A stretch of 64,000 nt of DNA from Flavimaribacter sp039888615. Lineage in GTDB: Bacteria > Pseudomonadota > Alphaproteobacteria > Rhizobiales > Rhizobiaceae. The notes under the pieces are model-generated. The model saw only the letters and a program-made list of their open reading frames with translations, was not told the DNA's origin and ran no database searches. The stretch lies in NCBI GenBank assembly GCA_039888615.1, contig JBDQQS010000002.1; one strand, written 5' to 3'. The translations under genes were made by a program, and so were the position numbers. Below are positions 45,201 to 54,437 of this stretch, piece after piece. The first letter of the stretch is position 1; each line of letters starts with the position of its first letter.

Positions 45201-47507
45201 ATGAGCCGGAATGGCGATGGCAACGGTGATGTGGAAATCGACATAGCGCGTCTGATCGCCGCTGTATGGCGCCGGCGCGCGGCCGTGATTTCTCTCGTCG
45301 TTCTGGTCTGTGTCATCGCGCTTTCGGTGCTGTCGATGATTCCGTCCCGCTACCGTGCGGAAACACGCATCCTGATCGAGACGCGCGACACGATCGCCGT
45401 GCGGTCTGCGCCGCTGGATGGCGTCGAAAACCAGTATCTGGACCAGGAGGGGGTTGCGAGCCAGGTCGAGATCATGCGCTCGACCGATCTGATCAGGGCG
45501 GTAGCCGAGAGGCTCGACCTTACGTCCCATCCCGAATTCAGCGCAGCGGCCCGCCCATCTTTGATATCCCGCGTCATGATCATTGTCGGGCTCGAGCCCG
45601 ATCCATCCGACGCGCCACCCGGCGAGCGGCTTGTCGAACTCTTCCGCGAGCATCTGAAGATCTACCAGGTTGCGAGCTCCCGCGTCATCGTCGTCCAGTT
45701 CTGGTCGGTTGATCGGGAGTTGTCGGCGCAGGTGGCCAATGCTATCGCAGACGCCTATCTGGAAATTCAGAGCGGCGCCAAGCAGGTCTCCAACGCGGAC
45801 GCCAGCGCCTGGCTGGAGCCGGAAATCCAGCAACTCGGCGACAGGGTGCGCGAGGCCGAGGCGAAAGTCGCCCGCTACCGCGCCGACGCTGATCTGCTCC
45901 TGGTCGACGGCAATGAAACCCTGGTGACCCAGCAACTCAGCGATATCACCAGCGAGATTGCAGCGGTTCGGGCGGAAAGAGCGAATGCGCAAGCGCGGGC
46001 GGAAACGGTGCGCAATGCGATCGAACGTGGCCAGTCCACCGACGCATTCAGCAATGTAATTGAATCCGAGCAGGTTCTGCGCTTGCAGGACCGCCGGGCT
46101 TCAGTCCAGTCGGAACTCGCGGATCTGTCGACAACCTTGCTCGATCGCCATCCGCGCATGCGGGCCCTGCGTTCCCAACTCGAGGATATCGATCGTCAGA
46201 TCCGCAGTGAAACGACGCGCGTGCTCAGCAGTCTCGAGAACGAGGCGGAAGTCGCCCGCGTCAGGGAACGTGAACTCGTCAGTCAACTGGACGAATTGAA
46301 ACAGAACTCCGCGCAGGCAGGCGACCGGGAAGTCGAACTGCGAGCGCTGGAGCGGGAAGCCGCGGCCCAGCGTCAATTGCTGGAATCCTATCTCAGCCGA
46401 TATCGCGAGGCGAATTCGCGGATGAACCCGGCGAGTTTGCCAGCCGATGCGCGGGTTATTTCTCGCGCGCTGGTTCCCTCCGAACCCTATTTCCCGAAAG
46501 CGATTGCCACGGTCATGATGGCGGGTCTGGCGACGCTCATGCTGGCCTCGATGGTCATTATGCTGCGTGAACTGTTTGCCGGCGAAGGCCTGCGTGGCGA
46601 TTCCAGCGCGAGACCGTTCAGAGAAGAAGAGCTGGACGATTCTGTCAGTGGGGAAAAAGTCGTTGATGGGCCTGCAGCCGACATGGATTTGACCGAGGAT
46701 TCAGAAAACGCCGTCGCCGAAGAGCAGCGAACGACGCCTGATGCTGCAGCAATTGAGCCGGAAAAAGATCGAGCTTATGCATTTGAGACCCCCTCTGTCC
46801 GCAATACCCTGATGGATACAAAACCGGCGCCGGAGCCGCGGCCAGTCATCGCGACTGCGGTTCCGGCGGACAACGGCGGTCAGCTTGAAAAGGCGGATAT
46901 GGATAAGCGCAACGGCGGAAACAGCGTCAGCGGCGTCGCGGGCCATCTGAGAAGTACCGAGGCCCCGATCGCCGTCATTATCTCGCCTGAAGGAGACAGG
47001 GGGTCCACCACCTCCGTTATGTTGGCGCGTATGCTCGCCAACGATGGTCAACAGGCGCTGCTTGTGGATATGACCGGTTCGGCCTGTCCGACGCGCATGA
47101 TGACGATGCAGAACGATCTGCAAGGCGTGACCAATGTGCTCGTCGGAGAATGTTCACTGTCGGAGGCCGTCCATGGCGATCGCCTTTCAGCCGCGCACAT
47201 TATGCCGCAAGGCACCGCCGATCCGGTGCAGGCGATGAGTCATTCCAGTCAGTTACCGCACATCGTTGAAGCCCTGTCTCAGGTCTATGATATCGTGGTC
47301 ATTGAATGCGGCCCGACCGACTCGCGGGGCGTGCGACGGCTGCTCGGAGACGAGAACATCGAGCTGATCGTGTCCGTGGTTCATCCCGACGAGGATCTGA
47401 TGACTGAAATTCTGAGCGATTTCCATTCTCACGGCTTCGACAATTTCGTTGTCATGAGCCCGGGCGTCGGCGCGCCGCCCGAGAGGCCTGATCGCAGCGC
47501 TGCCTGA
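45201..47507 (+). CDS. Wzc/GumC-like polysaccharide chain-length protein with degenerate BY-kinase domain
   Basis: 768 residues. Residues about 8-110 form a Wzz domain with a first helix (AAVISLVVLVCVIALSVL), then a long periplasmic coiled coil to about 400, a GNVR-like end, and a second helix near 430-455. An acidic, proline- and charge-rich linker (about 465-585) leads to a P-loop-type domain. There the Walker A reads GDRGST (598-603) with glycine where the catalytic lysine belongs, and Walker B reads VVIECG with E702 in place of aspartate; no tyrosine cluster ends the protein. It should control export or chain length without kinase activity. Confidence 0.88.
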   Translation: MSRNGDGNGDVEIDIARLIAAVWRRRAAVISLVVLVCVIALSVLSMIPSRYRAETRILIETRDTIAVRSAPLDGVENQYLDQEGVASQVEIMRSTDLIRAVAERLDLTSHPEFSAAARPSLISRVMIIVGLEPDPSDAPPGERLVELFREHLKIYQVASSRVIVVQFWSVDRELSAQVANAIADAYLEIQSGAKQVSNADASAWLEPEIQQLGDRVREAEAKVARYRADADLLLVDGNETLVTQQLSDITSEIAAVRAERANAQARAETVRNAIERGQSTDAFSNVIESEQVLRLQDRRASVQSELADLSTTLLDRHPRMRALRSQLEDIDRQIRSETTRVLSSLENEAEVARVRERELVSQLDELKQNSAQAGDREVELRALEREAAAQRQLLESYLSRYREANSRMNPASLPADARVISRALVPSEPYFPKAIATVMMAGLATLMLASMVIMLRELFAGEGLRGDSSARPFREEELDDSVSGEKVVDGPAADMDLTEDSENAVAEEQRTTPDAAAIEPEKDRAYAFETPSVRNTLMDTKPAPEPRPVIATAVPADNGGQLEKADMDKRNGGNSVSGVAGHLRSTEAPIAVIISPEGDRGSTTSVMLARMLANDGQQALLVDMTGSACPTRMMTMQNDLQGVTNVLVGECSLSEAVHGDRLSAAHIMPQGTADPVQAMSHSSQLPHIVEALSQVYDIVVIECGPTDSRGVRRLLGDENIELIVSVVHPDEDLMTEILSDFHSHGFDNFVVMSPGVGAPPERPDRSAA

Positions 47508-47513
47508 ATATCC

Positions 47514-48683
47514 TCAGTCTGTCTTGCGTCGCAGAGCCATTCTCGCCTTGCGCGCCAGCGCGAACAGGCGCGGATTGGTTTTGATCATGCGTTTTGCATG
47601 CGTCAATCCGGCGACTGCGACGGCGCCTGCGCGCCCCTTCGCAGTCAGCGCGATTACACAGTCGTAGAGTTGCGTTTCGACGTCGCACCAGTTGCGCTTG
47701 AATTGCTCGTCGCCGACGCCGAAATCAAAGAGTTCCTTGCCGCTTTCGCACGCGTTTTTGATCATGTGATAGAAGAGCAGGTCTCCTGGGCTCGCATTCT
47801 CGGTTTCGCCGCTTTCGAACGAACTGAACTGGCAAATGACGTGTCCGTCTTTCACTGAGAGACCGGCGATGGCGATCGGTCTGCCGTCGACCCTGAGACG
47901 GATGGCGTGCATTTCGAGCGGTTTTCGCACCTCTTCGAAGCAACCGGCGGCGAGGTCCTTGAACAACTCCTGAATGCTCTGCGATGCGAAGACATCCGGA
48001 ATGCCCTTCATGTTAAAGCGGGCAGCTTTTTGTTCATAGAAACAGTCAAGGAGCGCGCGAGCTTCTTGCGGTGTCGCCGCCTGAACGTAGTCGTAGCCGC
48101 CAAGGGCTTCCAGGAGCTTTGCCGAAGTGCGAAATTTCTTGCGCCGTCGTTTCGCATTCCCGCGTCTGACCACCGTCTCGAAATCGCTCTCCAGCGAAAC
48201 CTGGAACGATCTGTTCTGGTCCTCGAAATGCGGCAGGTTTGCAAAGGGATGCGCAAATCCACGCCAAGTTTCCGGATGTCTTTCCAGCAACAGCAGATCG
48301 ACCCCATCCACGACCTTTCGAACCTGGTCGATGACGTTCCACATGGCGTGCGGCGTTGAAATTGCGATGAAATCCGGATGGAAGAGACCAAAATTAAGAT
48401 TGTTGAACGTGCCGCCTGCATAGCCCGCAATACGCAACGGACCCGCTTTCCTGATCGAAAGCGGCAGGACGAACGCAATTCGTCCATCAAACTCTCCGGC
48501 CGTGAAACGCCCGACAATGAAGAGCGGCCGACTGTCGCGCCCGGACCATGCGCGGCACCAATGATAGCTCTGGTGAATGCTGCACTGGGGCAGAGTCTCC
48601 AGTTCACGCCACTCCTTTTCAAGCGGCGTGATATCATCGGTATGTGTAATGCTCAGCGTTTTGGTCATGGTTCCATCGGCCAT
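47514..48683 (-). CDS. GNAT acyltransferase of the BioF2/CelD (FemAB-like) type
   Basis: 389 residues. Residues about 170-320 hold the Acetyltransf_6 (BioF2-like) domain: RRGNAKRRRKKFRTSAKLLEALGG, ARALLDCFYEQKAARF, HAIRLRVDGRPIAIAGLSVKDGHVICQFSSFESG, and SPGDLLFYHMIKNACESGKELFDFGVGDEQFK. This group acylates sugars or lipids in envelope polysaccharides; CelD-like members sit in exopolysaccharide loci, as here beside the Wzc-like gene (convergent, six bases). An ATG at 48668 is an alternative start. Confidence 0.82.
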   Translation of the reverse strand: MADGTMTKTLSITHTDDITPLEKEWRELETLPQCSIHQSYHWCRAWSGRDSRPLFIVGRFTAGEFDGRIAFVLPLSIRKAGPLRIAGYAGGTFNNLNFGLFHPDFIAISTPHAMWNVIDQVRKVVDGVDLLLLERHPETWRGFAHPFANLPHFEDQNRSFQVSLESDFETVVRRGNAKRRRKKFRTSAKLLEALGGYDYVQAATPQEARALLDCFYEQKAARFNMKGIPDVFASQSIQELFKDLAAGCFEEVRKPLEMHAIRLRVDGRPIAIAGLSVKDGHVICQFSSFESGETENASPGDLLFYHMIKNACESGKELFDFGVGDEQFKRNWCDVETQLYDCVIALTAKGRAGAVAVAGLTHAKRMIKTNPRLFALARKARMALRRKTD

Positions 48684-48748
48684 TGTCGGCTCTTGGAGGC
48701 CATTCTAGCGGCAAGGAGTAAATAGAGCCTGTCGGCCGGAGAAAGCCC

Positions 48749-48970
48749 TTACGACTTTTCGTTTCCTTCCGGCCGTCCCTGCATCCACCGGATCAGGAAC
48801 ATCGCGGGGATTATCCAAATCAGGCCACTCACGAAGAAATAGAGCAGATGGATCCACCAAGGCGATTCCGCAAGCCTGTAGGTCGCGATCGTCGTTGCTA
48901 CGAGCGCGTAGATGATCGCCAGCGCGACGATCAGCAGGCTTCCAATCAGTTTTTTCAGACGAATAGGCAT
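48749..48970 (-). CDS. DUF2842 family membrane protein
   Basis: 73 residues from the ATG at 48970 (MPIRLKKLIGSLL). Two transmembrane helices, LIVALAIIYALVATTIA and LLYFFVSGLIWIIPAMFLI, with the conserved PWWIHLLYFFVSGLIW stretch. It is a small inner-membrane protein found across alphaproteobacteria, often beside heme A synthase, which starts 148 bases away on the other strand. Function unknown; a role near cytochrome oxidase assembly is only suggested by location. Confidence 0.85.
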   Translation of the reverse strand: MPIRLKKLIGSLLIVALAIIYALVATTIATYRLAESPWWIHLLYFFVSGLIWIIPAMFLIRWMQGRPEGNEKS

Positions 48971-49118
48971 AGGTTGTCCTGTTGCTGCGGCACGGAGTAA
49001 CGGTTTTGGCGAAACCTGCAAGCCATTTTTGTGTGCACGGTCAGGTGAGACAGTTTGCACCTTGCTTTAGCCGGAACAGTGCTCCAAATGGGCGTTCAAA
49101 CAACCAACTGCTGACCAT

Positions 49119-50183
49119 ATGTCCGAAAGAACTCTCTCCAACAATCGCAGGCTGCTTCGCTGGTGGCTGTTCATCGTCCTTCTGGCCATTACCGCGCTCG
49201 TGATCGTTGGCGGAGCCACGCGTATGACGGATTCCGGGCTTTCCATTACCCAGTGGAAACCGATCCATGGCGTCATCCCGCCCTTGAATGAGGCGGAGTG
49301 GCAGGAAGAACTGGAGCTTTACAAGGCGATCCCGGAGTATGAGCAGGTCAACAAGGGGATGAGCCTTGACGCGTTCAAATTCATCTTCTGGTGGGAATGG
49401 GCGCACCGGTTGCTTGCGCGCAGCGTCGGAATTCTCTTCGCCGCGCCTCTTGCGTTCTTCTGGCTGACCGGCCGGGTCGAGGACAGGCTGAAACTCCCTC
49501 TTCTTGGCATTCTGGCGCTGGGAGGTCTGCAGGGTTTCGTTGGCTGGTGGATGGTGGCCTCCGGCCTCGTCGACCGGATCGACGTCAGTCAGTACCGTCT
49601 CGCCACGCATCTGACTCTCGCATGTTTCATATTCGCCGCCATCGTTTGGGTCTGGCGGGGCATTGGTCGGCATTCCAACGATGCGGCGCCGACGCCGTCC
49701 TCATCCGCCTATTCTGGAACGATCGCCTGTCTCGTGCTTGTGCAGATTTATCTAGGCGGTCTGGTCGCCGGCATGAAGGCAGGGCTTGCCAGCAACACCT
49801 GGCCGTTGATGGATGGCCAGTTCGTTCCTTCCGGCCTGTTCATCATGAAACCCTGGTTCATCAACCTTTTCGAGAACGCGCTCACCGTACAGTTCGACCA
49901 TCGCATGGTCGCCTATCTGCTATGGGTGTTGGCGGGCTGGCACATGATTGCGTCATTGCGCGCAGCGCCCAACACCACCCACGCCAGGCGGAGTGTTGTC
50001 CTCTTCGCATTGGTGACTATCCAGGCGATCATCGGGATAGCAACGCTTCTGCTGGTCGTGCCCATGCATCTGGCGCTGACGCATCAGGCCGTGGCGCTGC
50101 TGGTGCTCGGTTTCGCCGTCGCGCACTGGCGCGCCTATTACGGCAGTTACAGGTATCCGAAAAAAGCGTTGGCCGCGGCCTGA
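49119..50183 (+). CDS. ctaA: Heme A synthase (COX15/CtaA, class 2)
   Basis: 354 residues and eight membrane helices. It oxidises the C8 methyl of heme O to give heme A for aa3-type oxidase. The four heme-ligand histidines are in WEWAHRLLAR, ATHLTLACF, QFDHRMVAY and LTHQAVALL. VGGATRMTDSGLSITQWKPIHGVIPPLN and LGGLVAGMKAGLASNTWPLMDGQFVP are hallmarks of the COX15 branch. Confidence 0.95.
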   Translation: MSERTLSNNRRLLRWWLFIVLLAITALVIVGGATRMTDSGLSITQWKPIHGVIPPLNEAEWQEELELYKAIPEYEQVNKGMSLDAFKFIFWWEWAHRLLARSVGILFAAPLAFFWLTGRVEDRLKLPLLGILALGGLQGFVGWWMVASGLVDRIDVSQYRLATHLTLACFIFAAIVWVWRGIGRHSNDAAPTPSSSAYSGTIACLVLVQIYLGGLVAGMKAGLASNTWPLMDGQFVPSGLFIMKPWFINLFENALTVQFDHRMVAYLLWVLAGWHMIASLRAAPNTTHARRSVVLFALVTIQAIIGIATLLLVVPMHLALTHQAVALLVLGFAVAHWRAYYGSYRYPKKALAAA

Positions 50184-50187
50184 TTGA

Positions 50188-51120
50188 TCAGGCCGCGAGC
50201 ATCAGGTTCATGTTCTGCACAGCGGCGCCGGAGGCGCCTTTGCCGAGATTGTCCAGGATTGCGATGAGATTGACCTGACCTGTGGCTTCGTTGCCGCAGA
50301 CGAAAAGCTTCATCGTGTCCTTGCCGGCGAGCTCCGTCGCCACAATGCGCTTGAGGGCGGCCGACTCTTCCATCGGGACCAACTCGACAATTGACTGTCC
50401 GGCGTAGTGATCGGCGAGAAGCGCATGGATATCGCCGAGCTTCTGCGCGCCCTTCAACCGGTCGAGGAACAGGGGTAATTGCACCAGCATTCCCTGAGGA
50501 AAACGACCGACGCTCGGCGAAAAGATCGGCGCCGCGTCGAGCAGGCCGTGTTCCGTGATTTCGGGCACATGCTTGTGGTTCAGTCCAAGACCGTAGGCGA
50601 AAAGCGGCGCGGCGATATGATCATCGGCCGTTTCGTCTTCCATTTGTGCGATCAGCGCCTTGCCGCCGCCCGTATAACCGGAGACCGCGTTGACGGTAAC
50701 GGGATAGTCTCCGGGTAGAACGCCGGCTTCCCGCAACGGCCGGATCAAGGCGATCGCGCCTGTCGGATAGCATCCCGGATTGGCGACGAACCGCGCGCTC
50801 CCGATTTTTTCGGCCTGGCCTTTCGCCATTTCAGCGAAGCCGTAGGCCCAGTCGGGATCGATCCGGTAGGCGGTGCTGGAATCGATCACCCGCGTTGAAT
50901 TGTTGCCTTCAAGCATGTCGACTGCCTGCCGCGAAGCAACGTCGGGAAGGCATAGAATGGCGATGTCCGCTTCATTGAGCAGATCGGTCCGCATCTGTTC
51001 GTTGCGCCGCTCTTCAACCGGAATGGACAGGACATCAATGTCGCGGCGGTCGGCCAGACGCGTGCGGATCTGCAAGCCGGTCGTTCCGTGTTCGCCATCG
51101 ATGAATATCTTCGGTTTCAT
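50188..51120 (-). CDS. argC: N-acetyl-gamma-glutamyl-phosphate reductase
   Basis: 310 residues, the short ArgC type (class 2). The N-terminal Rossmann start is KIFIDGEHGTTGLQIRTRL, the catalytic cysteine is in ANPGCYPTGAIAL, and the histidine in LNHKHVPEI. It makes N-acetylglutamate semialdehyde with NADPH in arginine synthesis. It is convergent with ctaA (four bases) and divergent from the peroxidase gene. Confidence 0.95.
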   Translation of the reverse strand: MKPKIFIDGEHGTTGLQIRTRLADRRDIDVLSIPVEERRNEQMRTDLLNEADIAILCLPDVASRQAVDMLEGNNSTRVIDSSTAYRIDPDWAYGFAEMAKGQAEKIGSARFVANPGCYPTGAIALIRPLREAGVLPGDYPVTVNAVSGYTGGGKALIAQMEDETADDHIAAPLFAYGLGLNHKHVPEITEHGLLDAAPIFSPSVGRFPQGMLVQLPLFLDRLKGAQKLGDIHALLADHYAGQSIVELVPMEESAALKRIVATELAGKDTMKLFVCGNEATGQVNLIAILDNLGKGASGAAVQNMNLMLAA

Positions 51121-51195
51121 GTCCCTGGTTTCCGGTTAAAGGCGCAATGCGCAGTGTCAAAGTTCCGCCGCGCTATATAGTATAGCATGTAAACC

Positions 51196-52395
51196 ATGTC
51201 CAACGGGATGCGCAGCCAAATCGTGTTTGTGAATCTGATCGGAAATATCCTGGCTTGCGGAACGTTTCTGATTGCCTTCTGTCTGCCGGCCGGCGCTATC
51301 GATCCGTCCCATGAAATGGTCGAGGAACTGGGCGCGTTGCTGTATCACGACCGCAATCTCTCGATGAACCGCACGCAATCCTGCGCCACCTGTCACGCGC
51401 CGGACCACGGCTTTGTCGATATGCGCGACAATGGGGCGGGCGCCGGCGTTTCACGCGCTGTCTCTATGGGCGATGACGGGATTTCGCTGGGCGACAGAAA
51501 TGCGCCGTCCATAGGCTATGTCGGCTTCATTCCCGCTTTTCATAAAGCCGAGACGGGACGCTACAGGGGCGGTTTCTTTCTGGATGGGCGCGCGGCCACA
51601 CTGGAGGAACAGGCGGTGACGCCATTGCTCAATCCGGCCGAGATGGGAATGCTCGAAAAGCGCGCCGTCGTAGCAAGAGTGCAGGAAAACCAGGATTATG
51701 TCGCGGCGTTCCGCAAGTATTACGGAGAGGCCGTCTTCGACGATACTGAAACGGCCTACGACGCCCTGGTCGCAAGCATCGCAGCTTTCGAGCGTTCTGC
51801 GTTTTTTCGTCCGTTTGATTCCCGTTACGACCGGTTCCTGGCTGGCGAAGCGACGCTCACGCCGGAGGAGGAAAGGGGGCGGGAGCTGTTCTTCGCCGAA
51901 GGTTTTACCAATTGCGCGCTCTGTCACCGGTTGCGCGACGGGCCGGCAGAGCTGGAAGAGACTTTCTCCAATTACGAGTACCACAATGTCGGCGCGCCGG
52001 TGAACAAAGCTGTGCGCAAGGCCAACGGTGGCGGCGATGTCAGGGCGGATCTCGGCCTGCTCGCCAACGCAGGCGTTGATGATCCCTCCGAAGCCGGAAA
52101 GATCAAGGTTCCCACGCTGCGCAATGTGGCGGTGACCGGGCCCTATATGCACAATGGCGTGTTCAACGATCTGAGAACCACCGTGCTGTTCTATAATCGG
52201 TATCTTACAGACGATCCTATCTACCAGATCAATCCGGAAACCGGCGTGGCCTGGGGCTCGCCGGAGTTTACGCACAGCCTGTCACGCGCGGAGCTTGAAA
52301 CTGGGCTGCCGCTGTCAGAGGACGATATCGACGCGCTTGTCGCATTCCTGAAGACGCTTACCGATGCGCGCTTCGAACACTTGCTGAATGAATAG
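51196..52395 (+). CDS. Di-heme cytochrome c peroxidase (MauG/CCP family)
   Basis: 399 residues, periplasmic, with a hydrophobic signal (IVFVNLIGNILACGTFLIAFCLPAGA). Two c-type heme sites: CATCHAPDH in the N-terminal domain and CALCHRLRD in the C-terminal domain. PTLRNVAVTGPYMHNGVFNDLRTTVLFYN with the distal methionine fits the CCP family. It would reduce peroxide with electrons from cytochrome c, or act in the MauG manner on a protein; no methylamine genes are present. Located between argC and a nitroreductase gene. Confidence 0.9.
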   Translation: MSNGMRSQIVFVNLIGNILACGTFLIAFCLPAGAIDPSHEMVEELGALLYHDRNLSMNRTQSCATCHAPDHGFVDMRDNGAGAGVSRAVSMGDDGISLGDRNAPSIGYVGFIPAFHKAETGRYRGGFFLDGRAATLEEQAVTPLLNPAEMGMLEKRAVVARVQENQDYVAAFRKYYGEAVFDDTETAYDALVASIAAFERSAFFRPFDSRYDRFLAGEATLTPEEERGRELFFAEGFTNCALCHRLRDGPAELEETFSNYEYHNVGAPVNKAVRKANGGGDVRADLGLLANAGVDDPSEAGKIKVPTLRNVAVTGPYMHNGVFNDLRTTVLFYNRYLTDDPIYQINPETGVAWGSPEFTHSLSRAELETGLPLSEDDIDALVAFLKTLTDARFEHLLNE

Positions 52396-52407
52396 AGTGT
52401 TTTCTGA

Positions 52408-53025
52408 TCACCCCAGAAATGTGACGATCTCGTCGACCGGTGCGCGCTCGGTCCGCAGCGTGTTGATCGGATGGTCTTCGTCCATGTAGCCGACTGCGAT
52501 GCCACAAAACAGCATCCAATCGGCCGGCGGTTTCAGATGTTCGTCGATCGTCGTGTGCCATTGGACCCAGGCTTCCTGCGCGCATGTGTGAAGGCCATGC
52601 TCGCGGGCAAGCAGCATGACGCTTTGCAGGAACATGCCGACGTCAGACCATTGCGGCGGTCCCATCGTCCGGTCGATATAGACGAAGAGCCCGACAGGCG
52701 CCCCGAACATCTCGAAATTGCGCCGGAACTGGCGGATGCGTCCTGGCTTGTCGTATCGATCGATCCCGATCGAGGCGTAGAGATCTTCGCCGCATTTGAA
52801 CCGCCGGGCTGCATACGGCTCCTTCAGGTCGGGAGGATAGACGTCATCGAAAATCCGGGCGAGGGGCGCCCCCGAGACGGCAAAGAGACTCCAGGGCTGC
52901 AGATTGCCGCCCGACGGAGCAAAGCGGGCGCCGTCGATGATGGCGCGCACCGTCTCGCTGTTGACAGGGTCCGGTTTGAAGGCGCGGCAGCTGATACGCG
53001 TTGCGAGGGCTTCTGAAACGTTCAT
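52408..53025 (-). CDS. Nitroreductase family protein
   Basis: 205 residues from the ATG at 53025, which has AGGAGA seven bases upstream. FMN-binding signs: ATRISCRAFKPDPV at the N-terminus, DGARFAPSGGNLQPW, DVGMFLQSVMLLAREHGLHTCAQEAW and MLFCGIAVGYMDEDHPIN. Homodimeric flavoenzymes of this family reduce nitroaromatics or quinones with NAD(P)H. It sits where genomes of the order more often have only argC near rpsI, so it may be an addition. Convergent with the peroxidase gene. Confidence 0.88.
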   Translation of the reverse strand: MNVSEALATRISCRAFKPDPVNSETVRAIIDGARFAPSGGNLQPWSLFAVSGAPLARIFDDVYPPDLKEPYAARRFKCGEDLYASIGIDRYDKPGRIRQFRRNFEMFGAPVGLFVYIDRTMGPPQWSDVGMFLQSVMLLAREHGLHTCAQEAWVQWHTTIDEHLKPPADWMLFCGIAVGYMDEDHPINTLRTERAPVDEIVTFLG

Positions 53026-53118
53026 TGTGTCTCCTGAGCGGGAATATCGGGTAGCGTGTCTGCCGTCGTCGAACAGGAGTGTCAACCGATCCGGCTTCGG
53101 GATCCAAAAGAGCAGACG

Positions 53119-53302
53119 CTATGCAACGGCCTGACGGGACGTTTGTTTCCAGACGACCAACGCGATGACCGCGAGATAGACTGACGACGATGCCGAGCGG
53201 AAGACCTGCGAAAATGCCAGCAATTCGCAGGCTCACGCGCCCACTGAGCCATGAAAGCCCGAGGACCATCAGCGACGTCACGACGATTTTGACGAGACAC
53301 AT
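53119..53302 (-). pseudogene. Remnant of a small membrane-protein gene (internal deletion with frameshift)
   Basis: From the ATG at 53302 the frame reads two hydrophobic stretches (VKIVVTSLMVLGLSWLSGR, then LRIAGIFAGLPLGIVVSLS), clearly membrane helices. It then shifts: from about 53184 the neighbouring frame reads VYLAVIALVVWKQTS and reaches a stop at 53121-53119. The intact form is probably about 120-140 residues with four helices, so the middle appears deleted. It lies directly downstream of rpsI on the same strand, with the rpsI terminator between. Confidence 0.6.
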
Positions 53303-53386
53303 AATGATGCCCGTCCAGCTCTCCTTGGCCCTGCCGTGTCATCACGATGACGCATAAACTGATAATATCCGGGATCAGTGCCGGCA

Positions 53387-53416
53387 AACAAAAACGCCCG
53401 CATCGCTGCGGGCGTT
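53387..53416 (-). terminator. Rho-independent terminator of rplM-rpsI
   Basis: On the minus strand AACGCCCGCA (53416-53407) and TGCGGGCGTT (53402-53393) form a ten-pair stem with a four-base loop, followed by TTTGTTTG. It is 26 bases past the rpsI stop. Confidence 0.85.
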
Positions 53417-53442
53417 CGATAGTCGATATAAAAGGCTGTCGA

Positions 53443-53919
53443 TCAGCGCTTGGAGAACTGGAAGGAGCGGCGAGCCTTTGCCCGGCCGTATTTCTTGCGT
53501 TCCACAACACGGCTGTCGCGGGTCAGGAAGCCGCCCTTCTTAAGAACCGAGCGAAGGCTGGGCTCATAGAGGGTCAGCGCCTTGGAAATGCCGTGACGCA
53601 CAGCGCCTGCCTGTCCGGACAAGCCGCCGCCGGCGACTGTCGCGACTACATCGAACTGGCCGTCACGGGCCGCCGCCAGGATCGGCTGCTGCAGGATCAT
53701 CTGCAGAACCGGGCGCGCGAAATACTCAGTGAAGTCTTTCTTGTTGACCGTGATCTTGCCGGTGCCGGGCTTGATCCAGACGCGCGCGACGGCGTCCTTG
53801 CGCTTGCCGGTCGCATAGGAGCGGCCGAATTCGTCCAGCTTCTGGACATGCACGGGAGCCTGGATTTCCGCGGTTTCGGCCGCGGAGCCCAGTTCTTCGA
53901 GGGAATTGAGTTCAGCCAT
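53443..53919 (-). CDS. rpsI: 30S ribosomal protein S9 (uS9)
   Basis: 158 residues. YATGKRKDAVARVWIKPGTGKITVN and GGGLSGQAGAVRHGISKAL are diagnostic, as is the C-terminal SRVVERKKYGRAKARRSFQFSKR with the universally conserved KR tail that touches the P-site tRNA. The N-terminal 30 residues are the alphaproteobacterial extension. It follows rplM by two bases in the classic L13-S9 operon. Confidence 0.98.
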   Translation of the reverse strand: MAELNSLEELGSAAETAEIQAPVHVQKLDEFGRSYATGKRKDAVARVWIKPGTGKITVNKKDFTEYFARPVLQMILQQPILAAARDGQFDVVATVAGGGLSGQAGAVRHGISKALTLYEPSLRSVLKKGGFLTRDSRVVERKKYGRAKARRSFQFSKR

Positions 53920-53921
53920 GA

Positions 53922-54386
53922 TCAGGCGGTCCTTACATTCTTGGAATTCATAGCGCCGACGTCGAGCTTGACCGGCTGCTGTGCTTCATGCGGATGTTCT
54001 GCGCCCGGATAGACGCGCAGGTTCTTCATCTGGCGACGGCCGAGCGGGCCGCGCGGTATCATCCGCTCAATGGCCTTTTCGATCACGCGCTCCGGGAAGC
54101 GGCCCTCGAAAATCTGGCGAGCGGTGCGCTCCTTGATGCCGCCGGGATAACCGGTGTGCCAGTAATACTTCTTGTCGGTGTACTTTTTGCCGGTGAAAAC
54201 GGCTTTACCGGCGTTAATGATCACGACATTGTCGCCATCATCCACATGAGGAGTGTAGGAGGCTTTGTGCTTGCCGCGCAGGCGCATGGCCACGATGGAA
54301 GCGAGGCGGCCGACGACGAGACCTTCAGCGTCGATCAGTATCCACTTCTTCTCCACCTCGGCGGGCTTCTGTGAGAAGGTTTTCAT
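53922..54386 (-). CDS. rplM: 50S ribosomal protein L13 (uL13)
   Basis: 154 residues from the ATG at 54386 (MKTFSQKPAEVEKKW), which has GAAAG upstream; an open frame further up is the mRNA leader. LIDAEGLVVGRLASIVAMRLRGKHKASYTPHVDDGDNVVIINA and IERMIPRGPLGRRQMKNLRVYPGAEHPHEAQ match L13 throughout. First gene of the rplM-rpsI operon, with a strong promoter and a structured leader. Confidence 0.98.
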   Translation of the reverse strand: MKTFSQKPAEVEKKWILIDAEGLVVGRLASIVAMRLRGKHKASYTPHVDDGDNVVIINAGKAVFTGKKYTDKKYYWHTGYPGGIKERTARQIFEGRFPERVIEKAIERMIPRGPLGRRQMKNLRVYPGAEHPHEAQQPVKLDVGAMNSKNVRTA

Positions 54387-54437
54387 TCGGGTTTCTCTTT
54401 CCTGAACCTTTGTCGCCAAAGGCGTTTCTTGTTGCTT

